Source of the DNA: a gamma proteobacterium symbiont of Stewartia floridana
GTDB taxonomy: Bacteria > Pseudomonadota > Gammaproteobacteria > Chromatiales > Chromatiaceae
Length of the DNA stretch: 64,000 nt
Direction: 5' to 3'
NCBI GenBank assembly: GCA_003676145.1
Contig: NAUB01000022.1
Span: 62,001 to 126,000, forward strand
This document shows positions 1 through 7,721 of this stretch, one piece after another. The notes beneath the pieces were generated by a model. The model did no database searches. It was not told where the DNA came from and was given only the letters and a program-made list of their open reading frames with translations. The position numbers and the translations under genes were made by a program. The first letter of the stretch is position 1, and each line of letters opens with the position of its first letter.

Positions 1-792
1 CAGTGCCTGTAGGAACCCCCGCTGCTCTTCCAATTCAAGCAGCTTCTCCTGTAATCGCTCCGCCATCAGATCAAAGGTGGAACCGAGTCGGCTGAGTTCA
101 TCTGCCCCCTGCATCTCAACACGGGTTTGTAAATTCCCATCAGTCAACGCCTGACTCGCGTTTTTGAGCTGTTTGACTGGTCTGAGAATATGGCTGTGTA
201 TGAACCACCAGCCACCTGCCAGATTAAGTATCACGATCAGGGATCCGGCACTCATCAGCATCAGCGTGGTGGTACTTACCTTGTGTCTGAGCGAACTGGC
301 GTCGTAGTCGACATAGAGTATGCCGTTGATCGGATTCTGCTCTGCCGGACCATGACACTCTTTGCAGGCTGGCTTGTTGTGCACCGGATTGATGCTGCGC
401 AGCAACTCCTGCTGTGACTCACTCTCTATGAACCGGGTTGTTTGAAGACTCTCCAGATAGGGATTTTCCAGTTTTTTACCGAAATCCCCATCACGACTGC
501 TGAAACGGATTTCACCTGCCGGGTTAGTGATAAAAACCCGCACGATATCCTTCTGCTCCCCGAGCTTTTGCACCATATCACTCAATCCGGGCAGGTCGCG
601 CTTGAGCATGGCGTTCTCCAGGGAGACCTGCAGCAACTTGTTGACCTGATTGGCGGTCTCCGCTCGCGCCCCTTCCAGTTCCGATTGGTAGATCGGTATA
701 TAGAGTAAAAGAAATACCAGGGTGCTTAAGACAAGACCTGATGTGGTACCGAGGATGAATTTTCTATTCAGGCTTTCGTTTATCCAGTTCAT
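1..792 (-). CDS. Haem-c periplasmic sensor protein with HAMP domain (partial)
   Basis: The gene runs off the left edge, leaving 264 N-terminal residues. It starts with ATG at 792. Residues about 12-32 form a membrane helix. A periplasmic domain of about 150 residues follows with one CKECH haem-c motif, the layout of haem-binding periplasmic sensor domains. A second membrane segment (MLMSAGSLIVILNLAGGWWF) leads into a HAMP-like segment (LRPVKQLKNASQAL) and the start of a coiled coil. The output domain (histidine kinase, GGDEF or methyl-accepting) lies outside the window. It is divergent from the secreted protein at 996 and about 1.6 kb from the molybdoenzyme cluster, so it could be the redox sensor controlling them; that is inference. 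Confidence 0.8.
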   Translation of the reverse strand, partial: MNWINESLNRKFILGTTSGLVLSTLVFLLLYIPIYQSELEGARAETANQVNKLLQVSLENAMLKRDLPGLSDMVQKLGEQKDIVRVFITNPAGEIRFSSRDGDFGKKLENPYLESLQTTRFIESESQQELLRSINPVHNKPACKECHGPAEQNPINGILYVDYDASSLRHKVSTTTLMLMSAGSLIVILNLAGGWWFIHSHILRPVKQLKNASQALTDGNLQTRVEMQGADELSRLGSTFDLMAERLQEKLLELEEQRGFLQAL

Positions 793-860
793 CACTTGTA
801 ACAACTCGGTTGCTCAGGATCCGATGTTTTGATTGTAATATTAAAAAAATCCCGTTTTTC

Positions 861-873
861 TGACAATTTGTCA
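861..873. promoter_or_regulatory. Dyad operator, TGAC-N5-GTCA (site 1)
   Basis: The 13-mer TGACAATTTGTCA is a dyad with perfect 4-bp arms and an AT-rich centre. It lies about 58 bp upstream of the -24 element of the sigma-54-type promoter at 931 and in the divergent region with the haem sensor gene. Two near-identical 13-mers lie upstream of the second sigma-54 promoter (2070 and 2226), so this is probably the binding site of one enhancer-binding activator. The regulator is not identified. Confidence 0.5.
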
Positions 874-930
874 TGTTTCCAGTGAGAATCCAACGATTCT
901 TTTCTCCTTTTTGCCTCTGATTCAGCCCTT

Positions 931-945
931 TGGCTTGTGTTTTGC
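931..945 (+). promoter_or_regulatory. Sigma-54 (-24/-12) promoter for the gene at 996
   Basis: TGGCTTGTGTTTTGC carries GG at 932-933 and GC at 944-945 with exactly 10 nt between them, the diagnostic spacing of RpoN promoters. Predicted transcription start is near 957, leaving a leader of about 40 nt before the ATG at 996. No competing sigma-70 promoter was obvious. Confidence 0.6.
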
Positions 946-995
946 TCATAAATTGGAAATCTGAACGCCATACCCTATCTGGAGGAGAAGCGAGA

Positions 996-1775
996 ATGAG
1001 AAAAATAAATACAATTTCCGGTTTCCACATCACAATGCTGCTGCTGTGGGTCTTTTTATGGTTACCAATTATGGGCTTAGCGGAACCTGCCAATAGCCTC
1101 GGTGAATCGCTACGCGAATCTCTCCAACAGCAGGGATGGCAACAGTACACTGCTGAGGATGGTAGTGTTATCTATCGACAACCGAAGAAAGATGCGGCGA
1201 CTGACATTCCGTCAGGAAACAGGGAAACAGGCGAGATACGCAAATTTGGAGAAGCACTGCAGAGCCATGGCTGGCAGGTTGAATGGGATGCAGATAACAC
1301 ATTGATCTTAAAACCAGCAACGCCCCCTACCACCTCTGGGAATAACCTGAATCCATCTCAACAGCCCCCCGCAGCTCCTACGCAGACTATGAAAGACGAT
1401 CTACCAAGTGACATGTCAGGTTTTAAATACTGGCATATCGAGCGGGATCAGGGGGGAGCACTACTTTTTCGCCCTGTGGAACTCTCTGCGTTAGAACAGC
1501 AAACCAAAGCAGCGAGAACCATTCAATCGACAGAGTGCCGCATTGATCAATTCCAACTGACCAACGGATCGCTGCCGGTTGATCAGTGGTCAGAAGCACA
1601 GGATGTTGCAAAGCAGTGGCTCAAGACAGAGGGGGTGGCCGGGCTTCAGGTGGGCCGTATCCGTAAGATAAATCGCATCTATCTGGTCAGTATTGTCGGA
1701 GAGTCTGCGCCCTATCCATTGAAACACCAGCTGGTAATTCGTGCTTCCGACGGCTCGGTCATGCTAATTGAGTAA
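996..1775 (+). CDS. Secreted protein of unknown function with three Gly-Trp repeats
   Basis: A 259-residue protein not recognised as a known family. The start at 996 is chosen because GGAGGAG lies just upstream and a signal peptide begins there (hydrophobic MLLLWVFLWLPIMGL, then AEP); the longer reading frame from 930 adds residues unlike a leader. The mature part holds three related short units, around LQQQGWQQYTAEDGSVIYRQP, LQSHGWQVEWDADNTLILKP and FKYWHIERDQGGALLFRP, separated by Pro/Ser/Thr-rich linkers, then a folded C-terminal domain of about 85 residues with a single Cys. It is probably periplasmic. It has its own sigma-54-type promoter and shares an operator motif with the molybdoenzyme operon downstream, so a role in the same response is likely but unproven. 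Confidence 0.7.
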   Translation: MRKINTISGFHITMLLLWVFLWLPIMGLAEPANSLGESLRESLQQQGWQQYTAEDGSVIYRQPKKDAATDIPSGNRETGEIRKFGEALQSHGWQVEWDADNTLILKPATPPTTSGNNLNPSQQPPAAPTQTMKDDLPSDMSGFKYWHIERDQGGALLFRPVELSALEQQTKAARTIQSTECRIDQFQLTNGSLPVDQWSEAQDVAKQWLKTEGVAGLQVGRIRKINRIYLVSIVGESAPYPLKHQLVIRASDGSVMLIE

Positions 1776-2069
1776 CGATCGAGATAAAAAAACCTAAACA
1801 CAATCCCTCTCTCGATAGGGACTGTTCTGTACGAAACCGTTCTGCCTTGCTGAGGCTCTGTTGCTACTCAGCAGAGCAGAATGGATTTGCTGCTGCTGTC
1901 ATTGGAAAACCGATTCACCACGGTATAAAGGGATTACCCGTGTACCAGAGCTTGATTGACCCTATTTATTAGGGTCTGTTAAGCGGTATGAGTGGTGGTT
2001 GGTAAACATCCTCCTGCCACTCTCCGCATTGGATACACTGACAGATTTCATCGTGCCAATCGCCCTGTA
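1776..2069. other. Intergenic region, left part
   Basis: No gene is visible between the end of the secreted protein gene and the operator sites. A 7-bp inverted repeat (TGCTGAG/CTCAGCA, about 1849-1874) could form a hairpin, but no T-run follows it, so it is not called as a terminator. Confidence 0.4.
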
Positions 2070-2082
2070 TGACGAATTGTCA
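2070..2082. promoter_or_regulatory. Dyad operator, TGAC-N5-GTCA (site 2)
   Basis: TGACGAATTGTCA matches sites 1 and 3. It lies about 260 bp upstream of the sigma-54-type promoter at 2329, a normal distance for an upstream activating sequence acting by DNA looping. Confidence 0.5.
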
Positions 2083-2225
2083 GTCAATCAAAATCTTATC
2101 TGAAGCTGAAATATAAACTGATAAATATCCTCTAAGCGAATGAAAAATAATATTTAAATTCCATCTCAATCAAACTCCTGGACGATATTCCAATCACTAC
2201 GGGTTTAAACCCACTCAGGAACACA

Positions 2226-2238
2226 TGACAAATCGTCA
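2226..2238. promoter_or_regulatory. Dyad operator, TGAC-N5-GTCA (site 3)
   Basis: TGACAAATCGTCA is, read on the other strand, one mismatch from site 2. It lies about 90 bp upstream of the -24 element at 2329. Paired upstream sites are typical of NtrC-family activators. Confidence 0.5.
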
Positions 2239-2328
2239 GAGTAACCGATTCAGCTATTCTTTTGGATCGAGCTTTAGAATCAAAAAAAACCCTTATAAAT
2301 CAATTAAAAAAAACTAAAACCTATGCAC

Positions 2329-2343
2329 TGGCATAACCCTTGC
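2329..2343 (+). promoter_or_regulatory. Sigma-54 (-24/-12) promoter of the Met-rich/molybdoenzyme operon
   Basis: TGGCATAACCCTTGC has GG at 2330-2331 and GC at 2342-2343 with 10 nt between, and matches the RpoN consensus (TGGCA...TTGC) well. Predicted transcription start is near 2355, about 46 nt before the first ATG at 2401. The whole run of genes to 9569 is on this strand with short gaps and may be one transcription unit. Confidence 0.7.
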
Positions 2344-2400
2344 GTTGTAACAGATGCCAACCCGTACTGATAACAATGACGAATCGAGGAGGGTTTTAGA

Positions 2401-2685
2401 ATGCGGCTGTTAGCTACTGCCTGCACCGGTCTGTTTGCATTACTTCCACTACAGCTCATCGCGGGGTATCCCGTAGCTGGTCTAGAGCCTTCAAAACGGC
2501 CAATCAACGCACCGGTCATCACACAGGTATCGCGTGATAAGGCTTGGTACCAATCATCCTTGACAGGTGTTGAGCAACCCTACCCCAGGAGTCTCCACTT
2601 CCTTGACAATCAAGGTAACTGGTACACGCCTTTCACCCGGCCCGGAATGACAGGTCCCTATGATATTCGGCAATGGCATCAGTAG
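2401..2685 (+). CDS. Small secreted protein, first gene of the molybdoenzyme cluster
   Basis: A 94-residue protein with a strong ribosome site (GAGGAGG) before ATG 2401. An N-terminal signal peptide (MRLLATACTGLFALLPLQLIAG) is followed by a short mature part rich in Pro, Tyr, Trp and Arg, including LDNQGNWYTPFTRPGMTGPYD. No family was recognised. It is the first gene after the sigma-54-type promoter and precedes the Met-rich protein by 110 bp. Position suggests a periplasmic or surface partner of that protein; the function is unknown. Confidence 0.65.
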   Translation: MRLLATACTGLFALLPLQLIAGYPVAGLEPSKRPINAPVITQVSRDKAWYQSSLTGVEQPYPRSLHFLDNQGNWYTPFTRPGMTGPYDIRQWHQ

Positions 2686-2795
2686 CGTTGGTATCAGACT
2701 TAGAACCAAGTTCAATTGATGTGGCGACTACAAAGCAGTGAACGGTTCTTTTATTTAAAGGTTATAAAAATTTACTACAACTTGAGGCGAAAATT

Positions 2796-3539
2796 ATGAA
2801 AATTATTCGAATGCCAAACCTGAAAGGAGTGATCAAAGCGATGGGGATGGTCGTAGCACTTGCTGTTGCCCCACTCGCTAGCGCAGGCATGTCCGGTATG
2901 GGTGGCATGTCCGGTATGAGTGGCATGGGCGGTATGGGCGGCATGTCCGGTATGAGCGGCATGGGTGGCATGTCCGGTATGAGCGGCATGGGCGGCATGT
3001 CCGGTATGAGCGGCATGGGCGGTATGTCCGGTATGAGCGGCATGGGCGGCATGTCCGGCTACTTCAAGATTACCCCCCAGGGACAGATTTTCTTCTACCC
3101 AGCTAGCGGTATGAGCGGCATGTCCGGTATGAGCGGCATGGGTGGCATGTCCGGTATGAGTGGCATGGGTGGCATGTCCGGTATGAGTGGCATGGGTGGC
3201 ATGTCCGGTATGGGTGGCATGTCCGGCATGGGCGGTATGTCCGGCATGGGCGGCATGAGCGGTATGTCCGGCATGGGCGGCATGAGCGGTATGTCCGGCA
3301 TGGGCGGTATGTCCGGTTACTTCAAAATCACTCCCCAGGGACAGATCTTCTTCTACCCGGCTAGCGGTATGTCTGGCATGAGTGGCATGTCCGGAATGGG
3401 CGGCATGAGCGGAATGTCCGGCATGGGCGGCATGAGCGGAATGTCTGGCATGGGTGGCATGAGCGGCATGTCCGGGATGGGTGGCATGTCCGGAATGTCA
3501 GGTATGGACGGCATGTCAGGTATGAGTGGCTGGCGTTAA
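2796..3539 (+). CDS. Secreted methionine-rich triplet-repeat protein
   Basis: A 247-residue protein with a signal peptide (through about residue 31, ending LAVAPLASA). The rest is Gly-Met-Ser/Gly triplets, so nearly every third residue is Met. Three triplet blocks are separated by two identical 16-residue linkers (YFKITPQGQIFFYPAS, coded at 3060-3107 and 3318-3365); the protein ends in GMSGWR. No Cys or His is present in the repeats. No named family was recognised. Exported Met-rich peptides are known as oxidant sinks repaired by methionine sulfoxide reductases (MrpX with the YedY-type MsrP in Azospira) and as copper binders; either could apply. Its place directly before a cytochrome c and a DmsA-like sulfoxide-reductase-family enzyme favours the first, as inference. 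An AAAGGAG-like site lies farther upstream; ATG 2796 is retained because the signal peptide follows directly. Confidence 0.8.
   Translation: MKIIRMPNLKGVIKAMGMVVALAVAPLASAGMSGMGGMSGMSGMGGMGGMSGMSGMGGMSGMSGMGGMSGMSGMGGMSGMSGMGGMSGYFKITPQGQIFFYPASGMSGMSGMSGMGGMSGMSGMGGMSGMSGMGGMSGMGGMSGMGGMSGMGGMSGMSGMGGMSGMSGMGGMSGYFKITPQGQIFFYPASGMSGMSGMSGMGGMSGMSGMGGMSGMSGMGGMSGMSGMGGMSGMSGMDGMSGMSGWR
2888..3530 (+). repeat. In-frame tandem repeats encoding Gly-Met-Ser/Gly
   Basis: Three blocks of 9-nt-based tandem repeats (about 2888-3059, 3108-3317 and 3366-3530) interrupted by two copies of a 48-bp linker. Gly and Ser codons vary between copies (GGT/GGC/GGA, TCC/AGC/AGT) while the amino acids are kept, so the protein sequence is under selection. 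Copy number is likely to change by slippage, and assemblies may collapse here. Confidence 0.9.
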
Positions 3540-3581
3540 TCGACTGTAGGTAATTGATTTACCCAGTCATAACACTCCCAA

Positions 3582-3599
3582 GAGCGCAGGGATGCGCTC
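3582..3599. other. Small intercistronic hairpin
   Basis: GAGCGC and GCGCTC form a perfect 6-bp stem with a 6-nt loop between the Met-rich gene and the cytochrome gene. There is no T-run, so it is more likely an mRNA-stability or processing stem than a terminator. It could let the Met-rich protein be made in excess over the enzyme. Confidence 0.35.
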
Positions 3600-3656
3600 G
3601 AATCCAATTACTCCAATTTCATATTTTCCAATAGGGCTTCATCTGAGGAAGATCTA

Positions 3657-4448
3657 ATGATTTTACCCATCAGGACCTTGATTCCACTGTTATTACCGTT
3701 GCTGCTATCAATCGATCCGGTGCTTGCCCGTGATATCGGCCCTGAGGATTATGAACGATCACGCTGGCACCCGATTCACTTCAAGCCTGATATCGATAAC
3801 GCAAGCAATGAACAATGTCTCAGCTGTCATCAAGAGATACTTGACAGGAAGGTCCTGAATCAGTCACCAGCAGGCATTACTTCGACAGAAGTTTTGGCCT
3901 GGTATCAAACCCTGTCGACTTATGAAGGAGAGCAGGAGACCTTTCATCGCCGTCATCTGGTGACACCGATGGCAATGGAACTGATGGATTTAAAATGCAA
4001 TACCTGCCACCAGGGTAACGATTTAAGAGAAGAGGCAGCGAACCCTCCAGACCATAGTAACCAGGATCTGACGCTTCGCAAATCGGTCAATCCGGACATC
4101 TGCCTGATGTGCCATGGGGCGATTGCTTACGAGTTGATGGGACTTCCCGCGCCTTGGACGGAGTCTCGAAAAAACTTTCAAAACAACTGCCTTCTCTGTC
4201 ACTCCTATATCCGCACTGAACGGCACCAGGTCAACTATTTGAAAGCGGACGCCATCGAGGCCGCCGGCAAAGCGAATTCAGACGTCTGTTACGGCTGTCA
4301 TGGTGGTCGTCAATGGTATCGCATTGCCTACCCCTACCCCAGGCACCCCTGGAAGAGCATGTCGAGCATCACCCCAGGATGGGCCAGAGATAGACCAACC
4401 GAATCGGAACCCAGGTTCCAGAAAGAGATCCAGCAAGCGGCAAACTAG
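3657..4448 (+). CDS. Periplasmic pentahaem cytochrome c
   Basis: A 263-residue protein with a signal peptide (LIPLLLPLLLSIDPVLA) and no other membrane helix. Five CxxCH haem-c motifs are visible: CLSCH (residue 54), CNTCH, CLMCH, CLLCH and CYGCH, with extra His residues that could be distal ligands. It lies 25 bp before the molybdoenzyme gene. The cluster has no DmsC-type quinol-oxidising membrane subunit, so this protein is the likely electron carrier between the respiratory chain and the exported enzyme. This resembles the use of the decahaem DmsE in Shewanella DMSO respiration, but the haem number and length differ. The specific subfamily is not recognised. Confidence 0.85.
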   Translation: MILPIRTLIPLLLPLLLSIDPVLARDIGPEDYERSRWHPIHFKPDIDNASNEQCLSCHQEILDRKVLNQSPAGITSTEVLAWYQTLSTYEGEQETFHRRHLVTPMAMELMDLKCNTCHQGNDLREEAANPPDHSNQDLTLRKSVNPDICLMCHGAIAYELMGLPAPWTESRKNFQNNCLLCHSYIRTERHQVNYLKADAIEAAGKANSDVCYGCHGGRQWYRIAYPYPRHPWKSMSSITPGWARDRPTESEPRFQKEIQQAAN

Positions 4449-4473
4449 CAACCGCTGACAGTGTGAGGTACGG

Positions 4474-7038
4474 ATGAGTATAGAAAAACTGACCCAGAGT
4501 CTGAATAAGCGATTGAACCTCTCCCGGCGTTCATTTCTGAAATCTGCGGCCGTGGGCGGTGCATCAGTGGCTGCCGGTGGTTTGGTGGAAATGAAGACCG
4601 CCAAGGAGGCCAAAGCATTTGCCTACGAACCCTATCCGACAGACGACCAACTCGAAACAGTGGTAACCAGCTGTGCCCATAATTGTGGCTCCAGGCATAT
4701 GCTGGTCGCGCATAAGTGGAAAGATGTCATCGTACGTCTCTCCACAGACGATGGTCGTTACCAACGGGATGGCCATTTCGGTAAGGACGATAACGAAGAA
4801 CCACAACTGCGAGCCTGCCTTCGAGGGCGCTCCTATCGGCAACGGCTCTACTCTGCTGAACGTCTGCTCTACCCGATGATGCGGGTTGGCAAGCGGGGTG
4901 AAGGGAAATTCAAGCGCGTCTCATGGGATGAGGCCCTGACCCATGTAGCCAGCAAAATGGTCGAGATCAAGGACACTTACGGTCCGACTGCTCTGGTGGA
5001 TCAGAGTTATGCGGGTGCCTCCTACGGGGTGCTTCATAAATCCGATCAGATCGAGGGTCTGCTGGGTCGTTTTCTGGGCATGTTTGGCTGTCGAACAAGC
5101 TCTTGGTCGGTACCCTCCTACCAGGGAACCACCTTCAGCTCGCGTATGACCTTCGGCACCATCGAGGATGGCAATGAGGATGATACCTTCGCCCATTCGA
5201 AACTGATGATCATGTGGGGTTGGAATCCTGCCTACACCTTCCACGGCGGCAATACCTTCATGTATATGCGCATGGCTAAGCAGCGTGGCTGTAAGTTTGT
5301 CTTGGTCGACCCCCAATATACCGACTCTGCAGCAGCCTACGATGCCTGGTGGATTCCGATTCGACCGAATACGGATGCCGCCATGATGGCCGGGATGGCC
5401 CACTATATTTTCACTAACGATCTGCACGACCAGGAGTTCATCGACCAGTTCTGCCAAGGTATGGACGCCGGGACGATGCCTGAGTGGGCCAAGGATAAAG
5501 AGAACTTCAAGGACTATATCCTGGGCAAATATGACAATGAACCCAAAACACCGGAATGGGCTGCGGAAATATGCGGTGTGCCAGCTGAAGACATCATCAA
5601 GCTGGCGGATATGTATGCCCGCACCAAACCTGCCGCACTGAAGGCATCATGGGCACCGGGAAGAAACGCCTACGGTGAACAATACAACCGTATGGCTGCA
5701 GCCCTGCAGGCGATGACCGGGAATATCGGCATCCTCGGTGGCTGCGCTGAAGGTGTGGGCAAGGCCTGGCATGCCGAAGCGGTAGCCTACCCGTACGATC
5801 AATACTCGAATATCTGGTTTCAATCCATCAAATCTGATCGCTGGGCTCACTGTGTACTCAACTATCCGAATGTAAAAAGAGAAGAGATCGGACTGTGGCC
5901 CCGGCAGGACGATACCGACGGACAGATACCCAATATCAAAGGCATCTTCTGGCAGGGCTCCGATTGGTTCAATCAACTTACCAATATCAATAAAGAGATT
6001 GAGGCGATCAATAAGCTGGAACTGGTGGTCTGCATGGACTCAACCATCACTCCCTCCGGCTTGTATGCCGATGTTCTGCTACCCATAGCCACGCACTTTG
6101 AGCGCCACGATGTAGCCCTGCCCTGGTATAAAGGACACTACTACATTCATCGCCCCAAGGTTATTGAGCCGATGGGAGAATCGAAAACCGATTTTCAGGT
6201 TTTCACTGAACTCGCCTACCGAATTGGTGGCAATGTTTTTGGGCAGGCCTTCAATCCAAAAGCAAACCGCGACTACTTTCACATCAATGACAATGTGGAT
6301 GAGGCCTACCTGAAGGAGTGGTGGGATCAGAAAGTGATTGGTCATCAGCATGTGGATATGTCCTGGGATGAGTTCAAACAACGAGGCGTCTATAAATTCA
6401 AACTCGACCAACCGCACGTTGCCTTCAGGGAACAAATAGAGAACGGGAAAGCGTTCCAGACTCCCTCTGGCAAGATTGAAATACTGGCCTCACAACTGGC
6501 ACAGATCACCGACTGGAAGAAAACCATGTATGGTTATGAGATCCCCTACATCCCTAAATGGATCGAGCCGTGGGAGTCGCTGAACAGTCCAAAGACCAGT
6601 GAATTTCCTTTTCACCTGATCTCACCCCATCCTCGTTGGAGAACCCACTCCATATTCAACAACTGCAGCTGGTTACGTGAGACCTATGAACAAGAGGTGA
6701 CCCTGAATGCCGCCGATGCAAAACAACTCGGTATTAGAACCGGTGATACAGTTGAAATCTGGAACGACCGTGGCCGGGTTGTGGTACCGACCTATGTTAC
6801 AGAACGCTGCATGCCAGGAGTGGCGGTACTGCACGAGGGAGTATGGATCGATCTGGACTCTGAGGGTGTCGACCGGGCGGGTAACCCGGACATGTTGACA
6901 CTGGATGAGCCAAGTCCAGCCGGAGCATTTGCCTACAACACTGTTTTATGCAACATCAAGAAAACGGATCTGGAGCATCGGCCTGGCTGGGACCAGTTGG
7001 CCACATCCCGAGCACATGTGTTTAGGCGTGACCTTTAG
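4474..7038 (+). CDS. Tat-exported DmsA-like molybdopterin oxidoreductase, catalytic subunit
   Basis: An 854-residue protein starting with a twin-arginine signal (SRRSFLK, residues 17-23). It aligns along its length with E. coli DmsA: QLRACLRGRS (residues 111-120), KRVSWDEAL, a middle molybdopterin-guanine-dinucleotide-binding domain, and a C-terminal dinucleotide-binding domain (WNDRGRVVVP). The Mo ligand is probably the Ser in SVPSYQG, by alignment with the DmsA DYSSAQ region. The N-terminal cluster motif is unusual: Cys67-x3-Cys71-x3-His75 ... Cys115, whereas DmsA has Cys at the third position. Likely reaction is oxygen-atom transfer on a sulfoxide or N-oxide in the periplasm; the substrate is not known. 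An oxidising role (for example dimethyl sulfide or another reduced compound) cannot be excluded in a sulfur oxidiser. Confidence 0.85.
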   Translation: MSIEKLTQSLNKRLNLSRRSFLKSAAVGGASVAAGGLVEMKTAKEAKAFAYEPYPTDDQLETVVTSCAHNCGSRHMLVAHKWKDVIVRLSTDDGRYQRDGHFGKDDNEEPQLRACLRGRSYRQRLYSAERLLYPMMRVGKRGEGKFKRVSWDEALTHVASKMVEIKDTYGPTALVDQSYAGASYGVLHKSDQIEGLLGRFLGMFGCRTSSWSVPSYQGTTFSSRMTFGTIEDGNEDDTFAHSKLMIMWGWNPAYTFHGGNTFMYMRMAKQRGCKFVLVDPQYTDSAAAYDAWWIPIRPNTDAAMMAGMAHYIFTNDLHDQEFIDQFCQGMDAGTMPEWAKDKENFKDYILGKYDNEPKTPEWAAEICGVPAEDIIKLADMYARTKPAALKASWAPGRNAYGEQYNRMAAALQAMTGNIGILGGCAEGVGKAWHAEAVAYPYDQYSNIWFQSIKSDRWAHCVLNYPNVKREEIGLWPRQDDTDGQIPNIKGIFWQGSDWFNQLTNINKEIEAINKLELVVCMDSTITPSGLYADVLLPIATHFERHDVALPWYKGHYYIHRPKVIEPMGESKTDFQVFTELAYRIGGNVFGQAFNPKANRDYFHINDNVDEAYLKEWWDQKVIGHQHVDMSWDEFKQRGVYKFKLDQPHVAFREQIENGKAFQTPSGKIEILASQLAQITDWKKTMYGYEIPYIPKWIEPWESLNSPKTSEFPFHLISPHPRWRTHSIFNNCSWLRETYEQEVTLNAADAKQLGIRTGDTVEIWNDRGRVVVPTYVTERCMPGVAVLHEGVWIDLDSEGVDRAGNPDMLTLDEPSPAGAFAYNTVLCNIKKTDLEHRPGWDQLATSRAHVFRRDL

Positions 7039-7055
7039 TCCTGGAGGAGAGATCG

Positions 7056-7721
7056 ATGACAAGTAAACAAGACAAGGCCAGGATTAAAGCCGCGGTAAAA
7101 CGCCGTAAGCGTGAGACCTACACACCGGTTGTCCCGGATAAGCAGCTTGGATTTGTGCATAACAATGTGGACTGTATCGGCTGCCGGGCCTGTGAAATCG
7201 CCTGTAAAGACAAAAACGGCCTGTCGGCAGGGCCAAGATTCAGACGGGTTCAATATATCGAAGGTGGCACCTATCCGGACGTCTATGCCTATAAGGTCAA
7301 TATGTCCTGCAACCATTGCGAATCACCCGCCTGTCTTCCCACCTGCCCTACCGGGGCGATCTTCAAACGCAAGGCGGATGGCATCGTCGATATCGATTCG
7401 ACCCTATGTATCGGTTGTCGGCGTTGTGAAGCGGCCTGTCCTTTTGGTGCACCACAGTTCGATCCAGGCGACAATATCGTCAAGAAGTGCAATATGTGCG
7501 TTGACGAGATCGAAGCGGGACGTAAACCGTATTGTGTTATGGCGTGCATGATGCGGGTGCTGGACATCGGATCCATCGATGAAATCTGGAGAGGCAGTCT
7601 GGAGACTGTGGCAATCGGTCCCGCAGACAAAGTCTCAAAACAAGTCAAGAATATGGCCAACATTGAGCTGACCAAACCATCGATCGGTTTTGTGGCGCAC
7701 AGCAAAGGTAAAGTCAAATAA
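7056..7721 (+). CDS. DmsB-like four-cluster ferredoxin subunit
   Basis: A 221-residue protein with four Cys groups for [4Fe-4S] clusters: CIGCRACEIAC, CNHCESPACLPTC, CIGCRRCEAAC and CNMCVDEIEAGRKPYCVMAC. This is the arrangement of the electron-transfer subunits of DMSO-reductase-family enzymes (DmsB is about 205 residues). It has no signal of its own and would be exported with the Tat-bearing catalytic subunit. A GGAGGAG ribosome site precedes ATG 7056, 17 bp after the catalytic gene. The stop overlaps the next start (TAATG), so the chaperone is translationally coupled. Confidence 0.9.
   Translation: MTSKQDKARIKAAVKRRKRETYTPVVPDKQLGFVHNNVDCIGCRACEIACKDKNGLSAGPRFRRVQYIEGGTYPDVYAYKVNMSCNHCESPACLPTCPTGAIFKRKADGIVDIDSTLCIGCRRCEAACPFGAPQFDPGDNIVKKCNMCVDEIEAGRKPYCVMACMMRVLDIGSIDEIWRGSLETVAIGPADKVSKQVKNMANIELTKPSIGFVAHSKGKVK

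Noticed and set aside
1849-1874. Terminator after the secreted protein at 996
   Set aside because: The inverted repeat is short and has no T-run; it could equally be chance.
2762-3301. Proline/methionine-rich minus-strand frames
   Set aside because: They are the antisense shadow of the Gly-Met-Ser repeats; there is no ribosome site or promoter.
2888-3530. CRISPR-like array
   Set aside because: The repeats are contiguous in-frame coding triplets with no unique spacers.
4474-7038. Respiratory nitrate or selenate reductase (NarG/SerA type)
   Set aside because: Sequence follows DmsA, with a Ser-type Mo-ligand region and Cys at the first cluster position; NarG/SerA have His there and an Asp ligand.
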